Shown: positions 12,701-26,600 of the stretch, in pieces
Layout: each line of letters begins with the position of its first letter
How positions within the stretch are numbered: position 1 is the first letter of the stretch
Source of the DNA: Centroberyx gerrardi
Taxonomy: Eukaryota; Chordata; Actinopteri; Beryciformes; Berycidae
Assembly: GCF_048128805.1 (NCBI RefSeq)
Contig: NC_136013.1
Coordinates: 5,628,602 to 5,692,601, forward strand
Direction of reading: 5' to 3'
DNA length: 64,000 nt
Made by a program: the position numbers and the translations under genes
The notes under the pieces: model-generated
Told to the model about the DNA's origin: nothing
Databases searched by the model: none
The model's input: the letters and a program-made list of their open reading frames with translations, nothing else

Positions 12701-14595
12701 GGTTGGAGGTAGTCTACTAGCCAATGCAAAAAATAAATACAACGTTTATTTAAATGCATCAATTAAAGCATTTTTGTATTGAAAAGCAACTTTTTTTCAA
12801 TCTACTGTAAAGTGATTATTTGATTATCAATTGGAATTCTAAACTAATTTCTGAAGACACTTTGCTTGGCCATCACTGTCCACATCAAAATTTACAATGA
12901 ATGATTTTCCCTTTTCAGGCGGTTATTATTTGATTCATTATCAGAGGAGGCATAGAGGCTGAAAACTACTCAGTATTTCACAAGAAAAAAAACAAAAATT
13001 AGAGAAAAATCAGAAAAAATAGACATGATAATACATATAATATAATAATTTTTATAGGAGAAATATGCTTTTTTCCTATCCCATAAATCATCCCTCGACC
13101 CACCAAAATTATCTTGCGACCCCCTAGGGAGTCCCGAACCCCAGGGTGAGAACCACTGGGCTAAGGCACAGACCATGTATCTGCAGTCTGCCTTCCCTCT
13201 CGCAATCAGTCCTGCCTCTCTCCACTGTGGACAATCAATTCAAGGCTAAAATGCCCCCCAAAAATCTTAATAAAAAAACACTTAAAGACTCTAACCATCA
13301 TGAACTGCTGGAGCTGGTAGAGAGTGTGGAAGTATCCCCGGCGCTGTAGCAGTTGGCAGGAGGCGATGAGGTAGCGGCTGCAGGCCTCCAGGCCTGGATC
13401 CAGGGTCTCCAGTATACCCTGCAGCATGCCCAGACGACCGCGCTCCAGACTGGGCTGCAACATGCCCTCGAGAAACACCTCGTCTGGGCAGTCCTGGGCC
13501 ATGATGAAGGAGGGAAATTAAAATCAAGCATGGGGAGAATAGAAACAGCGGCACATAGTTCTTTGAAAAATATCATCAACTACACCATATTTTTAATTTT
13601 GGTCATGGAAAGAGGCGAGGCAGTCGGAGCCGGCAAGCCCATAAGAGTGTTTTATCTGGTGGTCAATTTGTTCAATTTGTGTACTTGAGCAATACACTAA
13701 ACTGCTACCAGATCAAAGCTACAGTTTGTTTTCTTTGGTCTGAACCATAGTGGAAAAGTTTAGTTTGTTGCATTTTTGTATTTTGTTAATTTAGGTAGAC
13801 ACTGACCATTATAAGTGAACCAGAGCTTGTAAACAAAAGTCACATGGACTCACAAGTAGCTCATTGGACAGAGTTTTGGTAACCTGTCATCCTGCCAGGT
13901 TAGAGATTTTGGTAGGAGGAGTCATAAATCTGATTCCAGTCCCTGTAATTTTAGCTACTCTGGTGTTCATAAGAGTTAAGAACACATGAAGAAATAGCTG
14001 AATATGAGCATCACTCCAGACTGCAGTTTGCCCTGTGTTTATTTTATTATGTATGAGTTACTGCTGGCTATCATATGTCAACATCTGTCTCCTTATACCC
14101 ATAAAACCTTGTGTTTTGGGGTCGATTACGAATTGCACCACAGTTCACTTTGAAGAAGACCAAGACTCACATTTTTTAGGTGGTCTCAGTGCAGTTACTT
14201 GGTGCCACCCGAGTTCAAATGCCACTGTTCTCACTTCACCAAATGAACCAAACTAAAAGGAGTAAACGCCCCAGACACTGAATAAACTGCTTGAAACATG
14301 CTTGGTGTGAACACACTCCAAGTCTCTCTGGATGCGGACGTCAGCTGAAAGTGTAAATGTGAAAAGCCAAGCCTCACCTTGTTGAGCAGGTGTGTCAGGG
14401 CCTCCGTCATGCAGTCTTGACGCATGTAGAAGCTGACCAGGGCCAGGTGAGTGCCATATGTGTTCAGGTAGTAGAGAGCCTCCTGGTGGAGGCTGCTGTT
14501 CTGGGTCGGCCCCTCTGGTCGCTCCACTGGGCCGGCCTCACCGAGGGCCTCCTCCAGCTCCCGCAGTGACGCCAAGATGTCCTCACCCGAAGACT

Positions 14596-14635
<40 letters not shown>

Positions 14636-17600
14636 GGTATACACAGAGGCACACAAAGACATATTTTACAGATGTCATTCATTTCTATATAACATAGCAA
14701 AAGATGGCATTTTTGAACACTTTCATCCAAAGCACCTTACAGTGCAATAAGGACGTAGAATGCATGGCTTCAGTGGGAATTGAACCTCTAACCCTGTAGT
14801 AGGGCTGAACACTTAATCGAAATTTTATCGAAATCGCAATATGGCCTACTGCAATTTTCAAATCACAGGAGGTGCAATATTTGTTAAAGGCAAAATGTGT
14901 GTCAAAATACCATTTTAAATTAAATATTGTCGTGCTGCAGAGACGTCCTGGCCTACACATTATATTCTACAGACTTAAGAAAACATCTTTGTTTGGTACA
15001 GATCCCCGCAAAAATCACACCATAATCATTTTAATACGTTTTTCAATGAAAATGAGAATAATGATGTAAAAATGATCATTCCCTCTAATATCGCAAATCA
15101 TATCGCAATTGCAATATCAGTCAAAATAATCGCAATTAGATATTTTTTCCAAATCGTTCAGCCCTACCCTGTAGTCCCTGATCAATACAGGACCACACAA
15201 GCTTAGCAAAGCTTTCTTTCAGCATTAGCCTTTCCTCAGACTGGAACCCCCATGAGCCATGTAACTGTCAGCAGAATAAATGGCCATGCTGCTGTTCCAA
15301 CTGACTCAAAAGCGCTGTTGAAACAGGTGGATTGGATATCTGTAGAGTCACTGTGTATCTTTCAGTGTAAAATGAAAACACACTTCTTCAAGAAAGACTT
15401 AATGTCTCCCTCTCCCCCGACTTATTTCTCCCCTTGCACCTGATCTTGCTCCTGTTGCGTTTAAAAAAAAATGCCTGGCCAGTTTTTTTACTATGCACTT
15501 CCCTGTTCTAGATAAATATTTTATGGACACAGTAATATTTGATACCTCCATTGTCTGGACACTGTAGTTTTGACCCCCCCCTCTCTTTATTATTGATTGC
15601 TTAAAATGCCTATAATAATATAGAAATAGCTTATTCATGGTAGGCTGCTTTGAATAAGAGCGTCAGCTAGTCATCTGAAATTTAAATATAAAATGCTTAT
15701 CTAACAGGGGAGTAACCGTCTTCTTGAACTCTGTTAACACTCACCACCTTAAACCCTCTCCACACATCACAACAGTGACCTCAGCTGGAGAACTGGGCTC
15801 CACCATGTGATCCAGTTCAACAGAAACCAATGTTACAAGTGCTGCTCATTCTGGGAATTACTAGCTTCCTCTCAGAGTGAAGTAGTCTGGCATGTATGAC
15901 TCCTGTGCACGCCCAGCAACCGAGTTAATATGAAATAGTTCTCTTGAATTAGACAACGGATAAGTGACTTCTTCAACCCTGTTGTCTACACCAGTGGTGC
16001 TCAACGTGGGGTCCGGGGCCCACCAGGGGTCCTTGAGGGGGTTCCAGGGGGTCCCCAGCAAATTGATGAGTTAAACTTCACCATTATTCCTAATTTACAA
16101 GAAGTTAACACAATTAGAGAATGGAGAAGAATGACTGTTTTGATCATAGTTTCACTGTTATCTCTCTACCTACAATACAGACAGTCATGGAATTATGGAC
16201 AAAATCATATCTAACAATACAGATATTCTCAGATTTGGGTCCGAGAGACAAATTCTCATCATATTGGGGTCCGTGGCTCTAATGTGTACTACATTTGGGG
16301 TTCTTGATATGAAAAAGGTTGAGAATCACTGATCTACACAGAAAATTATGTAACAGAGAGAAAGAATTCAAACCAGCAGAACTGGAAAACCTCAAAACAC
16401 GTTACATAATTCATTTTAGAAGTATCGTTTTAAGATACATGTGAACTCATTGACATTTCTTCTGCACTGTACCACAGCCAATAACAGAGTTCCTATATAT
16501 TTTGATGTTAAAATCCCTTTTTTTCTTTTCTCCATACATCAATTTTTATACAATGCAGATTTATCATTGTTGGACACCTGTAACTATAGGCTGCTCCTAA
16601 AAGTACGTGCCTTTAGTAGCATACACAGTTACTCATAGGGGGAAACAACTAAGAGTGTGGTGGGGAATTTACAGACTTTCCAGTGTTTCACACTACTGTC
16701 AGTGTTTCTCAATACTTTCACAGACCTGGAAATTGTTGAAATCATTTGTTGTAGTTTTCCCTACTTCCCTGACTTCTGTAGGAGCCTCAACTCTCAAGTC
16801 TGCTGTGCAAATACATGAAAAAACTACAAAATCCAGAAAAAAAAGAGACTGAGCATCTCTAAGGGCTGACAAACTTGTAATTATACCAGCTGCTGAATGT
16901 ACTGCAACACTTGCCAAATGTGTAACAGGTTGGCAACAGGTTGGCATGGTAGCAGAGCAGCCTTAATATAAATAATCTACTTTTTTAGTCCATCACTTCC
17001 AGTGGTTAAGGAGAGGGGAAAAAGAATCCACTGGCACAAAAACATGACAGGGCCATTGAAGCTTGGCCTTCATTGTTGAGAGCTGTGGTGCACGTGTCCC
17101 ACTTACTTAATTAGCTAAACACAGCCTCAATGACCCTTACTATTACATAACTGGACCCACATAAAGCATTGTGGTATAATGCAGTGAATAAAGCAGCAGG
17201 GACACCAAACACCAGTGACATAATCTGGGACCCAGAGAGAAAAGCTCTGACTTCCTGATCGTGTTCCAAAAAACTCCTCAGCACCACAAAAGTCTATTTT
17301 ATTCAAATCACGTTGGTGCGCTCATACTTCACTAGTACATTCTAAATAAATGTACAAAACAAGAGCTTACACACACACTTTTTGCGTCAGTGTGTGCTAC
17401 TGATTTCAAAATGAATTGGAATCCGAGTCATGGTAAAAGTCCCCACCTATCACTACCGCTGCACTATTGCTCCACCTCTAGGAGAAACTACATGACAAGT
17501 TAAAAGTTCACTTTGCAATGGCCAGAAGCATACAGAATGGTTTGGTAGCTATGAGAGACGTTACATTTGTGTTAAAAATATGTTTGTTTATCCCCTCCAT

Positions 17601-20600
17601 CTTTCAAACACTGGGTTAGAGTAGAAAAAATCAGATATACTGTAAAAGGCTTTTTTACTTTTAAGCTCTACACTGTATGGCAGCCATTTATTGATTACCT
17701 TACAAGCCTTGTATAGTCACTACCCTGGTAAGTTGTTGTGGGAAGAATACCTGATGTACACTGTGGTTTACTGTGGCAATCTGCACATTTTTTTTCTTTT
17801 TATGTCTCTGGGTTCAAGTATTGTTTAAGTTAAATGTTGTGTTTTTTCACTGTTGTTCATTGTCTGTTGTTCTGTATTACTTTGCCTTTTCAACTGAGAA
17901 ATGGCAATAAATAAACCATGGGAAAAAAATATATACATATGTTTATTTAGGTATACTTTACAACATTTGAGAAGTGTATGCAGTGTATGCTAGGATGGAG
18001 ACATCTACAATGTCTACCACTACACTACAAAATGCAGATTAGACACAGGATGGGAGACTACTACCATGGCTACCGCTGTCTTCCTACCGTGGCCAGAGTG
18101 GGTCGAACGGTGGACTCCAGGTGCTGGACGATCTCCTGCAGCAGACAGGGACCCAGGTTGAGCTGGTTGCGGTCCACTGGGGGCTTCAGACAGCGGGAAA
18201 ACTTCTCCCGGGCCCCTGAGAGGTTCCCTGCCTTCAGAGAGGCCATGGCCCACGCCTGCCACACCCCACCGAGGTCCAGACCGCTCTTAGTAGACACCTG
18301 GCGTAGCAGACAAACAACCAACTACAATGTGAACAGATGAAGCTATTGAGGACCCCAGAAGAGCAGTTACTACCACTGTAGCTACTAATGGGGATCCAAA
18401 TAAACCAACCAGGGTTAGGCCGATATATCGGGCCGATACTGGCCTTTTATTAAATATCGGTATCTGCCTGTCAATGTCGTCCACTGCCAATATGATGCAG
18501 GTCCCTCCCTGACCACAGTTACATAAAACCTGCAGTGGAATTTTTATTTATTCATTTAATTGTTCAAGGTCCTTGTCCATTAATCTTTCATTTAAAGGCC
18601 TGCCATTTAATGGGTGGGGTGTGTCAACTTCAATTAAGGAGCTGCCAAACCACCTAAAAGAATTTCATTAGTCTGGGTTTCAGTTAAGTGCTTTAGTGTC
18701 ACATGTTGGTCTAAATGCTGTTGCAGAGACTTTTCAACCCTGACAAGAATAAAATTCTGGTGGAAACGCTGAATACTTTTAGGCAAGTGTCAGCACAAAA
18801 TATTAGCTATCAGCAACTTCAGTCTTAAAATATCGGTATCAGCTTTCAAAACCTATATCATTCGAACCCTAAAACAAATAGACTGGCACCATATGATTTC
18901 TCTTCCTTCAGTATTTTACAGTGAAACTTCTGATGAACACCAGATCTCAAATATTACTATGTCTCTTGTCTGGCATACCAAATTTCCACGGTAAAAGAAA
19001 GGTATGGTTCATAAAGTTTGAGAACCACTGGGTTAAAAGATTTTCATCAGAAAATCAAACATCTTAACAGCCAAAGCAGATTTGAAACCTGACTGACTAT
19101 ACAGTCTGTGTGCATGGCAAAATTCCTAGCACCGTTTATAGACTGGCGATACAGAACCGAAACCTGCCTCACCTCCACAGCCAGCTGGTAGTACTCCGAC
19201 TCCAGCAGCTGGTTACGGAGACGCGTGACAGCAGTTGTCTCCAAAATGTCGTCCAGAGAGGGAATGTATTTGTAATTGGCCGTCACTAGAATCTTAAGTA
19301 CGTCTACTTTGCTGATGTAGCTGTGAACACAGGAAAGAGTGAATACAAAACATTGAAACATTATGGTTGGTGTGTGAGTGGCTGTGTATGTGAGATGGAC
19401 AGACAGACAGACTTAGATTCAGTGACGTATTTACACAGTAACTACAATGAATGAAGAGTACCAAGTGAGTGGTGTTTGTCACGTAGGAGAATGCAATGAC
19501 TAATGAAAGTTTGGACTTCATCTTAATATACTTCCTGTGGTTTATAACTCATCTGATGACTCATCTGACCCATGATCTGAACCCATCTGACCGGAGTCAT
19601 CTGGCAATCCCAATAGGTTAAGAATAACGTTACAGTGCCAGGAAACAGTCGAGTGGCTAAGTCCACCACCTCTGAAACCACATGACACCCCCCTTCCCCC
19701 CCACTGGCCTAGGATCACTTCCTACCAGATCTTTCTCTCCTGTGTCTTCCCTCAGACTCTCCCACTGTCTAAATAACTGCTCAGTCTCCTTTAAAAAAAA
19801 CCCCACACAAATGTTACAAATTGTTTCCAAATACAACAGGATCCAGGTTTTCCTCTCACCTGTCACACAAGGCGAGATCCTGGCTGCGGCCGACCTTGAC
19901 AAACATCAGCTTGGCGCTGAACAGCAGCTGGCGCATGACGTCGGTGAGGAGGCAGGCGTCCACCTCCGGGTTGGTCAGCTTACGGGACAGGGAGCGGCAG
20001 TGGCTGATGAGCTGGTGGCCGCAGGCCATCTGGTCGCTGTGCAGAGACAAGATGGCCACAGAGAGGTACGCACTGGGAGCCTAGGGGTTTAGCAAAAGAC
20101 CATCATCAGTCTAACTGTATTCACCGAGTTAATTCTACCGCAAGAGAATTGAATAAGAATATGAAATTATGTCAGTTTTTAGGCTTGCCCTTCTCTTTAT
20201 CGATCATAGACTGACTCAATTATTCACTGTCTAAAACAAGATAATTGAAACTGAATTGAAGTATATTCTAAGCTAAGACAAAGTGAACTTAATTAATTGC
20301 CCTGGGACATAATGTCTAAATTGGATTAATTAAAATTTAAGACAATTAAATTATTATAAGCAAAAGTATTATAAGCTAAAAGAGCACAGAATCATCTTTT
20401 CTACGTATCCTATCTGGCTCTTATTGCTTGCCCTAGCACTTCTCTATCATACATAGTTATTCTAGGGAAAAAACAGGAGTTTTGTTACATTTATTGACTC
20501 AGCACCAGGTTTCTTCCGAAACTAGAGCTGGGCTTTGACCCTTGTAATCCATACTACTAATTTAAGTTTATGCTACTGTTGAGCTTGTTGTAAGCCAAGC

Positions 20601-23600
20601 TGGGTGAGCAGCAAATGCCTACACCCTTTCTCGGACATCCAACCCAGCGTTCTAGGAGGGCGCCACCCTGGTTTAACAGCACAAGGGATAGTTGCATCAG
20701 ATCCTGTGTATTGACAAATGTTCAAGTTCAGACCTGTTCAAAGTAGAACTCGCTCCGCAGCAGCTGGTTCTCTGCAGGGATTGTGCTGAGTCGTATCTGC
20801 TGCTGGACCACCTCAGGCAGATGCAGCATCCCATCCAGGGCTTCCTCTGTCACCACAGGGCTACCAGCCACTGAACAACAAATAGAGGATGAGTCATTTA
20901 GGAGCGCCCACCTGTTTTTACTTATAAATTAGAGGTTTTCTGAAAAACTGCACTTTCCCTCTGACTCCAATATAGCAAAGAAGAAACAGCTGTAAACATA
21001 GAAATACTCATCTACCTTCAGCTTGTTCCAGCTCATCATCAGAACTGCAAATGGACACAAACAAAATAAAAATCAGTGATCCGTTCAAATCATGGTAACA
21101 TGTCAGTGCACACAGCACAGAATGGTAGTGCCACTCACACACTCACATGCACGTATAAACATCCACACAAGCTCTAGACTCAGATCTTAAAATTCAAGTT
21201 ATGTTTGTTCTCTTGTTTTTATCTGTATCTACTGTATATGTCTTTGCAGGGTTCCCACTGTAGCCCTGATGTAAAATACCATGCCTTTTCATAACGAAAT
21301 CTAAGCACTTCCATAACCCCCCAAAAAATGTATTCTGCCCTGTTGTTTCTCAGCTCAGAAAAGTTCAAAGGCGGTAAACAGTCTGGTTTCCACTACAGTT
21401 GGGCTTGCTCCTGATATATTCCTGTAAAGTGACACATCGGTACATTCCCTGATACTCCACGACTTCCCCGAAGAATATATCAAATTCCCTGACTTTTCCT
21501 GTCTGGAATACACCTCTAAAACTTCCATGATATTGAAGATTCTCCATGACCAATGGGAACCTTGTACTTGCTCTCTAAAACACTTTGTAAGAAACTTGTG
21601 CTGTTAGAAATGCTTTATAAATAAATCAGCCTGGTGTGAGTCTGCAGGGTCTTACTCCGGGTGGAAGTAGGCGTAACACTGGTCACAGACTCGGACGTCC
21701 TCCTCGGGGCATCCTTCCACCGCCATCTTCCGCTCGGAGCACGCGTGACACACCAGGCGGCCACATCTCCGACAATGGTGCCGTCTGTTGAACTAAAGGA
21801 GGGGGAAAAGGATCAAGAGAAAGATCACCACTTTTACAGAGGAAACCTTAAAATAGCGGTTTATTCCTTTTCTGCTCCATTATGCATCCCACATGACATA
21901 ATTCATTCATAATCTCTGAGTCAAAAGCCACATCAGCTTCACCTTCATTCCCCTTCACTGCTCTGTTGTTCCCTCTCATTTTGGTCTTGCAGTAATAGCA
22001 GGGTTCCTGCACAGTTTCAATTTTAAGATTCCATACTTTTTCCAAACATTAATTTCTCGATTTGATTTGAAGATTCTGGTGTTCAGTGTGATTTACTGCA
22101 GAAACTTGCCCCTACTAACTATGCCAAATGACTCTATAGATAAAAAATATTTCAACAAATATTAAAATATGTTAGATGACAGGGATCCAAAACCACAAAA
22201 ATTGTGTAGTCATATGTATATCAGGACAGTACAACCATATTTTTCCGACCTTTTTGTGCAATTTCCTAATTAAATCATCAAGACCTGGAAATTACCAAAT
22301 TCTTTTCCAGACTTTCGAGACCTGTGTAGGAACCACAATGTTTTATATGTAAGCTAGTCCCTCTTTTCAGGTTGTCACAGCACCGATCAGCCTCACAGTG
22401 CTTTTGCCCTCTCACCATGGTGAACCTCTCGCGCTGGCAGACCATGCAGACATGCTGCTGGGTGTCAGGGATCCAGTCCTTGCGGGCGGGGGGGTTCTCT
22501 GGAGGCTGGAACTTGGCAGGCGAGCGGCCTCTTCTGCCGGCCGAGCCTCGATCCCTCTCTTTCTCCGTGCTGCTGGAGGAGGAGGTGTGTGTAGGTGTGC
22601 TGCCTATACGTGACCACAGGCGAGGAAACAAAAGCAGAACAGTTGGCAAAAGAAAAACACAAGCTTCAATCCAGAAATTCAATTCAAAAATCAATGAACC
22701 TGTGTTAACCCTACCACTGAATAGGCACCACATGAGCTAATGCAACTCTTTACCATTTGTTGTGTTCTCCCTTTTCTTTTCTTAATTTTTTCCTTTTCAT
22801 TTCCCACACTTTTTTTTTACCCAGTTCTTATTTTATTTGAGCTACTTTTACCTCATTGTCTCTTTCTGTTTTATTGTATGTAAAAGCACTAGTAAACGTT
22901 GTTTTTAGAAAAGTGCTATACAAATTAAGTTATCAAAAAGAATTTTGTTCAAGCCACCAAGAAAAAAACAATGGAGGAGAAGTTGTTCTGTTAATCTGCG
23001 AATGTCCATCGAGTAAAGTAAGTAAAGTAGGTGGCATGGTGGCTTAGTGGTTAAGAGAGAATGTTGCTCAACTGGGACGAAAACCGGGTTTCAGCTTCAT
23101 GTCTGCTATTATCCACCCTGCTGAAGTGTCCTTGAGCACGACACTGAATCCCTGCCAACTCCAGTGGTGCTGTTACGTAGCTGACCCTGACCCCTGACCC
23201 CTGACCCCTGACCCCTGACCTCACTGTCAATAGAGTATCACATTATCATTATTAAACTGGTGCGGATGCATCTCACCAGTAGAAGGTGTCGGAGATTCGA
23301 CCCGGCTGGGCGACGGGGAGCAGCTGTCGAGAGCGGGACACTGCAGCAGCGCATCCTGCAGGCTGATTACAGAGTCTGGGAAATAAAGACAGGCATGCAT
23401 TTAGACAAAACAAATCCCCTTTGCCAACATTTCACTTCTATGTGAACTTGAAAATGAAATGAATGCAATTTCACAGCATAGTTTTTCTTGGAGAGCCAGC
23501 AGATCTTCAACTGTCAACTTTGGTGGCTGACTATAAAGCTTTAAATAAATATAAATCTTTAGTTGCATGTATTGCAGAAGCACACAGTAAAATAAAAGAA

Positions 23601-26600
23601 ATACCCAAATGACCCAAAAAGGGACCCAAAAATTGTTTTTTAAATCTTGGTTCCAGGACAAGACCAATTTATTAAAAATAAGTCCTACAACCTCTCTCCA
23701 TTGTACATGAAATCTGGTACTTAGATGATAGCAAAGTGAACAGCAGAGTCTCGGTCAGTGTGTCTTAGTTTGTGTGAATGTGTTTCAGTATACGTATCAA
23801 TATCTGTGCCAGTGTGTGTATGGATTCGTCTGTATGCGTCAGTGTGAGTCCGTGTTTGTCAGTCTGAGTGTGTGTGTTTGTGCTTCCGTTCAGTACTGTA
23901 CCAGATCGAGACTTCTCTCTGGGGGCGTAGGGGAAGTCGAGGGCCTTGCAGGCGTAGTTTGACAGAAGCTTATCGATGTCCTCGGTGCCGAAGCCAGCCT
24001 CCTGGCCAACCAGAAGGCTCCGCAGGGTTCGCACCGCCACGTCTGCCCAGTCCACCTTCAGGTTCATCAGCAGCTGCTCCAGCATCAGCAGGGGCTCCGA
24101 CAGCAGGGGGAAGTAGTCCTGCCTGGCCGCTGGGGGCAGAGTCAGCAGCACCTAGGGGGAGCAACACATTCACATTCAGTTATTAAAACAACCTGAAAAT
24201 ATTAAGTTATTCAGCTGCTCTGGGAGAGAAATTGACAACGATTTAATGGCAAAAACCAACACGTTTCGCCTGTAATAGCATTCATCAGGTCCGTTAATAA
24301 CAGACAATAAATATATTTCTTGACATTTAGAACTGGAAGAATGAGATATCCATGTTTCCACACATTTACATTATATTACAAAATTTTATTCCTTTTTCTG
24401 ACTGGATTGGAAGATTTCGGAGTGCAAAAGGACTGTGAAGTAGACCATATCACTCTATAACGGAGGATTATTCTCAACAACAACAAATTTCACACTAGGT
24501 GAAATGGCAGAGCTTAGCAAGTGGTTTCGCCATATTTTTCACTGTCTTTACTCCAGGCTTGCCATAAATATGCAAGATTAGGCATGCAACCGAGTGACTT
24601 TATTGACTTTATTGACTTTATTGATCCCTGAGGGGAAACTGCGTAATCGGTTGAGACATTATGATCACTGGAAGCATGACAAAAAGAGACTTATGATCAC
24701 TGGAAGCATGACAAAAAGAGACTTATGAAAGTGGATGAAATTTCCTGTGCTTCTGATGAACTGCAGTAGATATACAGAAACTAAGATACAACTAAAGTAC
24801 TAGCACAATGCTATTTGACGATGCCCAAATTGTGTTAGTCCATTAATGCGATGTTAGATGGGAGAATGCCGTTTTATTAGGCAAACACAAACAAAGTCTT
24901 GAATATTTAACACTCTTTACAAATACCTTTCCCCCATAATTTTCTACAGATTAAAGCAGCTGTCTTAAATTGAGTAATATTTGTTTGATAATTGTATTTA
25001 TGTAGTCTTTATTCATTCAGGTTAGGTTGAGATCAACGCAAGTCTACCCTTTATTATAGCTGTTAATACAGTTTGCCTTGTTCCCTTCATATTACAGCAC
25101 TTTGAAACATAAAGAAGAGGACTGCTGGTGTTGTTGCTACTACTACTGAAAAATTATTTCTCTGCACCTCTTAATATTCCCTAACCTTAGAGCCCAGATG
25201 AAGGGCATGGATGTGGCGTCGCCGGGCTGGTGACACTTGGCTCTGGAAATGCAGCGTGAGGTAGTCAGCCAGGAAGTGGCAGGCAGCCAATCCGGGACGG
25301 CGGTCCAGAGCGCGCTCACAAACCTCCAGGCCAACCACAAAATCCGAGAGACCCTCGAGCAGCTAAACAAACAATTAACAGGACCAAAAAAACATTGAGG
25401 AAAATTCATCAAATTATAAGGTAGAGAAACAAGAACATTTAAAGTGACAATTATTAAATTGTACAATTGAAGAGGGCTAATGTGTTCTTATATCTCACAG
25501 ACCTTACATATAGTTTTTCCTCTTTCTTCTACATATGTAAGATTTATTTTTAAAAGGACAGATATGGGGGGAGGGATCATCGCCTGTACAACACTGTCAC
25601 TGAAGAATGAATGTGATATTGATTTGTTATTTATGTGGGGAAAATACTCAATAAAAAAAGACATGTGTTGGAAAAGGACAGATACAACCACAAGAACATC
25701 TTGTAAGTACCACAGTATTAGAAGATGCTATTAGCTAGTTTCCAATACCTGTCCTTTGACTAGTCTGGAACACTTATACAAAGGGGTTAGGTCACCTTGC
25801 ATGGGGCACAGCAGCAGTATTGGCTACTGTTGGCGGCAGGGATCGAACCAGTGACCCTTTGACTACTGGGCGGCCTCCCTAACAAATCTGCCAATCTTCT
25901 TTACGGCTTACAAAATGGCATCACAACGTAAATTCAACCAGATGAGTTGACTGGCCCAGACCTGGAAAGCCTCCTCTGTCTGTCCCTTCTCCAGCAGATG
26001 AAGCAGATGTTCTGTCTGTAGCTGCAGTCTCAGCTTGTCAGATACAGGATACAGCTCCACCCACTGTGCACAAAGGGCAAACTCCTGCAAAAACAGATGA
26101 ATAAGTCATGTTATATTCTATAGTCATAGAGTACAATGTGTGAATGAATAATGTAGGAATCCACATAAAAAGGCAGTGGAGAAATCGGTTCCCAATGGGT
26201 CAGAGAATATAAAGTGGAAAAGGTGGGGAACCGTATAATGCACAAAACAAGTAGTTTATTTGCTATAAATAGTGCTAACAAATACAAGCACTTCAAAGCA
26301 ATAAATGAACCCAAATATAGGCTCGGTTTAGCAGCTACTCAGATGCAACGCGTTTCAAGCTTGGCGCTCTTCCTCAGGCAGCATCGATGCTTCCTATATT
26401 TGTGTTAATTTATTGCTTTGAAGTGCTTGTATTTGCCAGCACTATTTATAGCAAATAAACTACTTGTTTTGTTCATTATACCTATTCCTCATCCTGTACA
26501 TAATATGCAGATTAGAGTGACTTTGATTCTGATGTGAAGATATGGCATTTTTCTTCGACATCGACATCTGTGTGTGAGTGTTCAACTAAAATAATGGAAA

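Larger units (their letters stand above)
9791..20870 (-). other. zfyve26: zfyve26 coding exons 30-42 (C-terminal helical part)
   Basis: Exons: 20870-20734, 20080-19860, 19320-19173, 18297-18088, 14593-14378, 13493-13296, 12656-12576, 12440-12313, 11846-11669, 11195-11136, 10897-10715, 10559-10509, 10003-9791. Conserved stretches are CGHQLISHCRSLS, LTNPEVDACLLTDVM, YISKVDVLKILV, GAREKFSRCLKPP, DVSRHMNTIELQLEVTRFLHRCE, VMLGGKNIEEGFGIAYRVIQ and AYLLCSKLRPAYLLAVK. Family knowledge places TPR-like or alpha-solenoid repeats in this region. The donor after exon 30 reads GTCTGA. Intron 33 (14594-18087) is the largest and holds two MITEs. Confidence 0.92.
21016..22603 (-). other. zfyve26: zfyve26 exons 27-29, FYVE zinc finger
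   Basis: Exons 22603-22416, 21792-21656 and 21044-21016. The finger starts with the WxxD motif (DWIPDTQQHVCMVC) in exon 27. It continues at the start of exon 28 with the basic PI3P-binding motif RRHHCRRCGR and ends with CHACSERK and RVCDQCYAYF. All eight zinc-ligand cysteine/histidine positions expected of FYVE appear present. This is the lipid-targeting part of the protein. Exon 29 is only 29 nt and codes an acidic linker (DDELEQAE). Confidence 0.93.
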
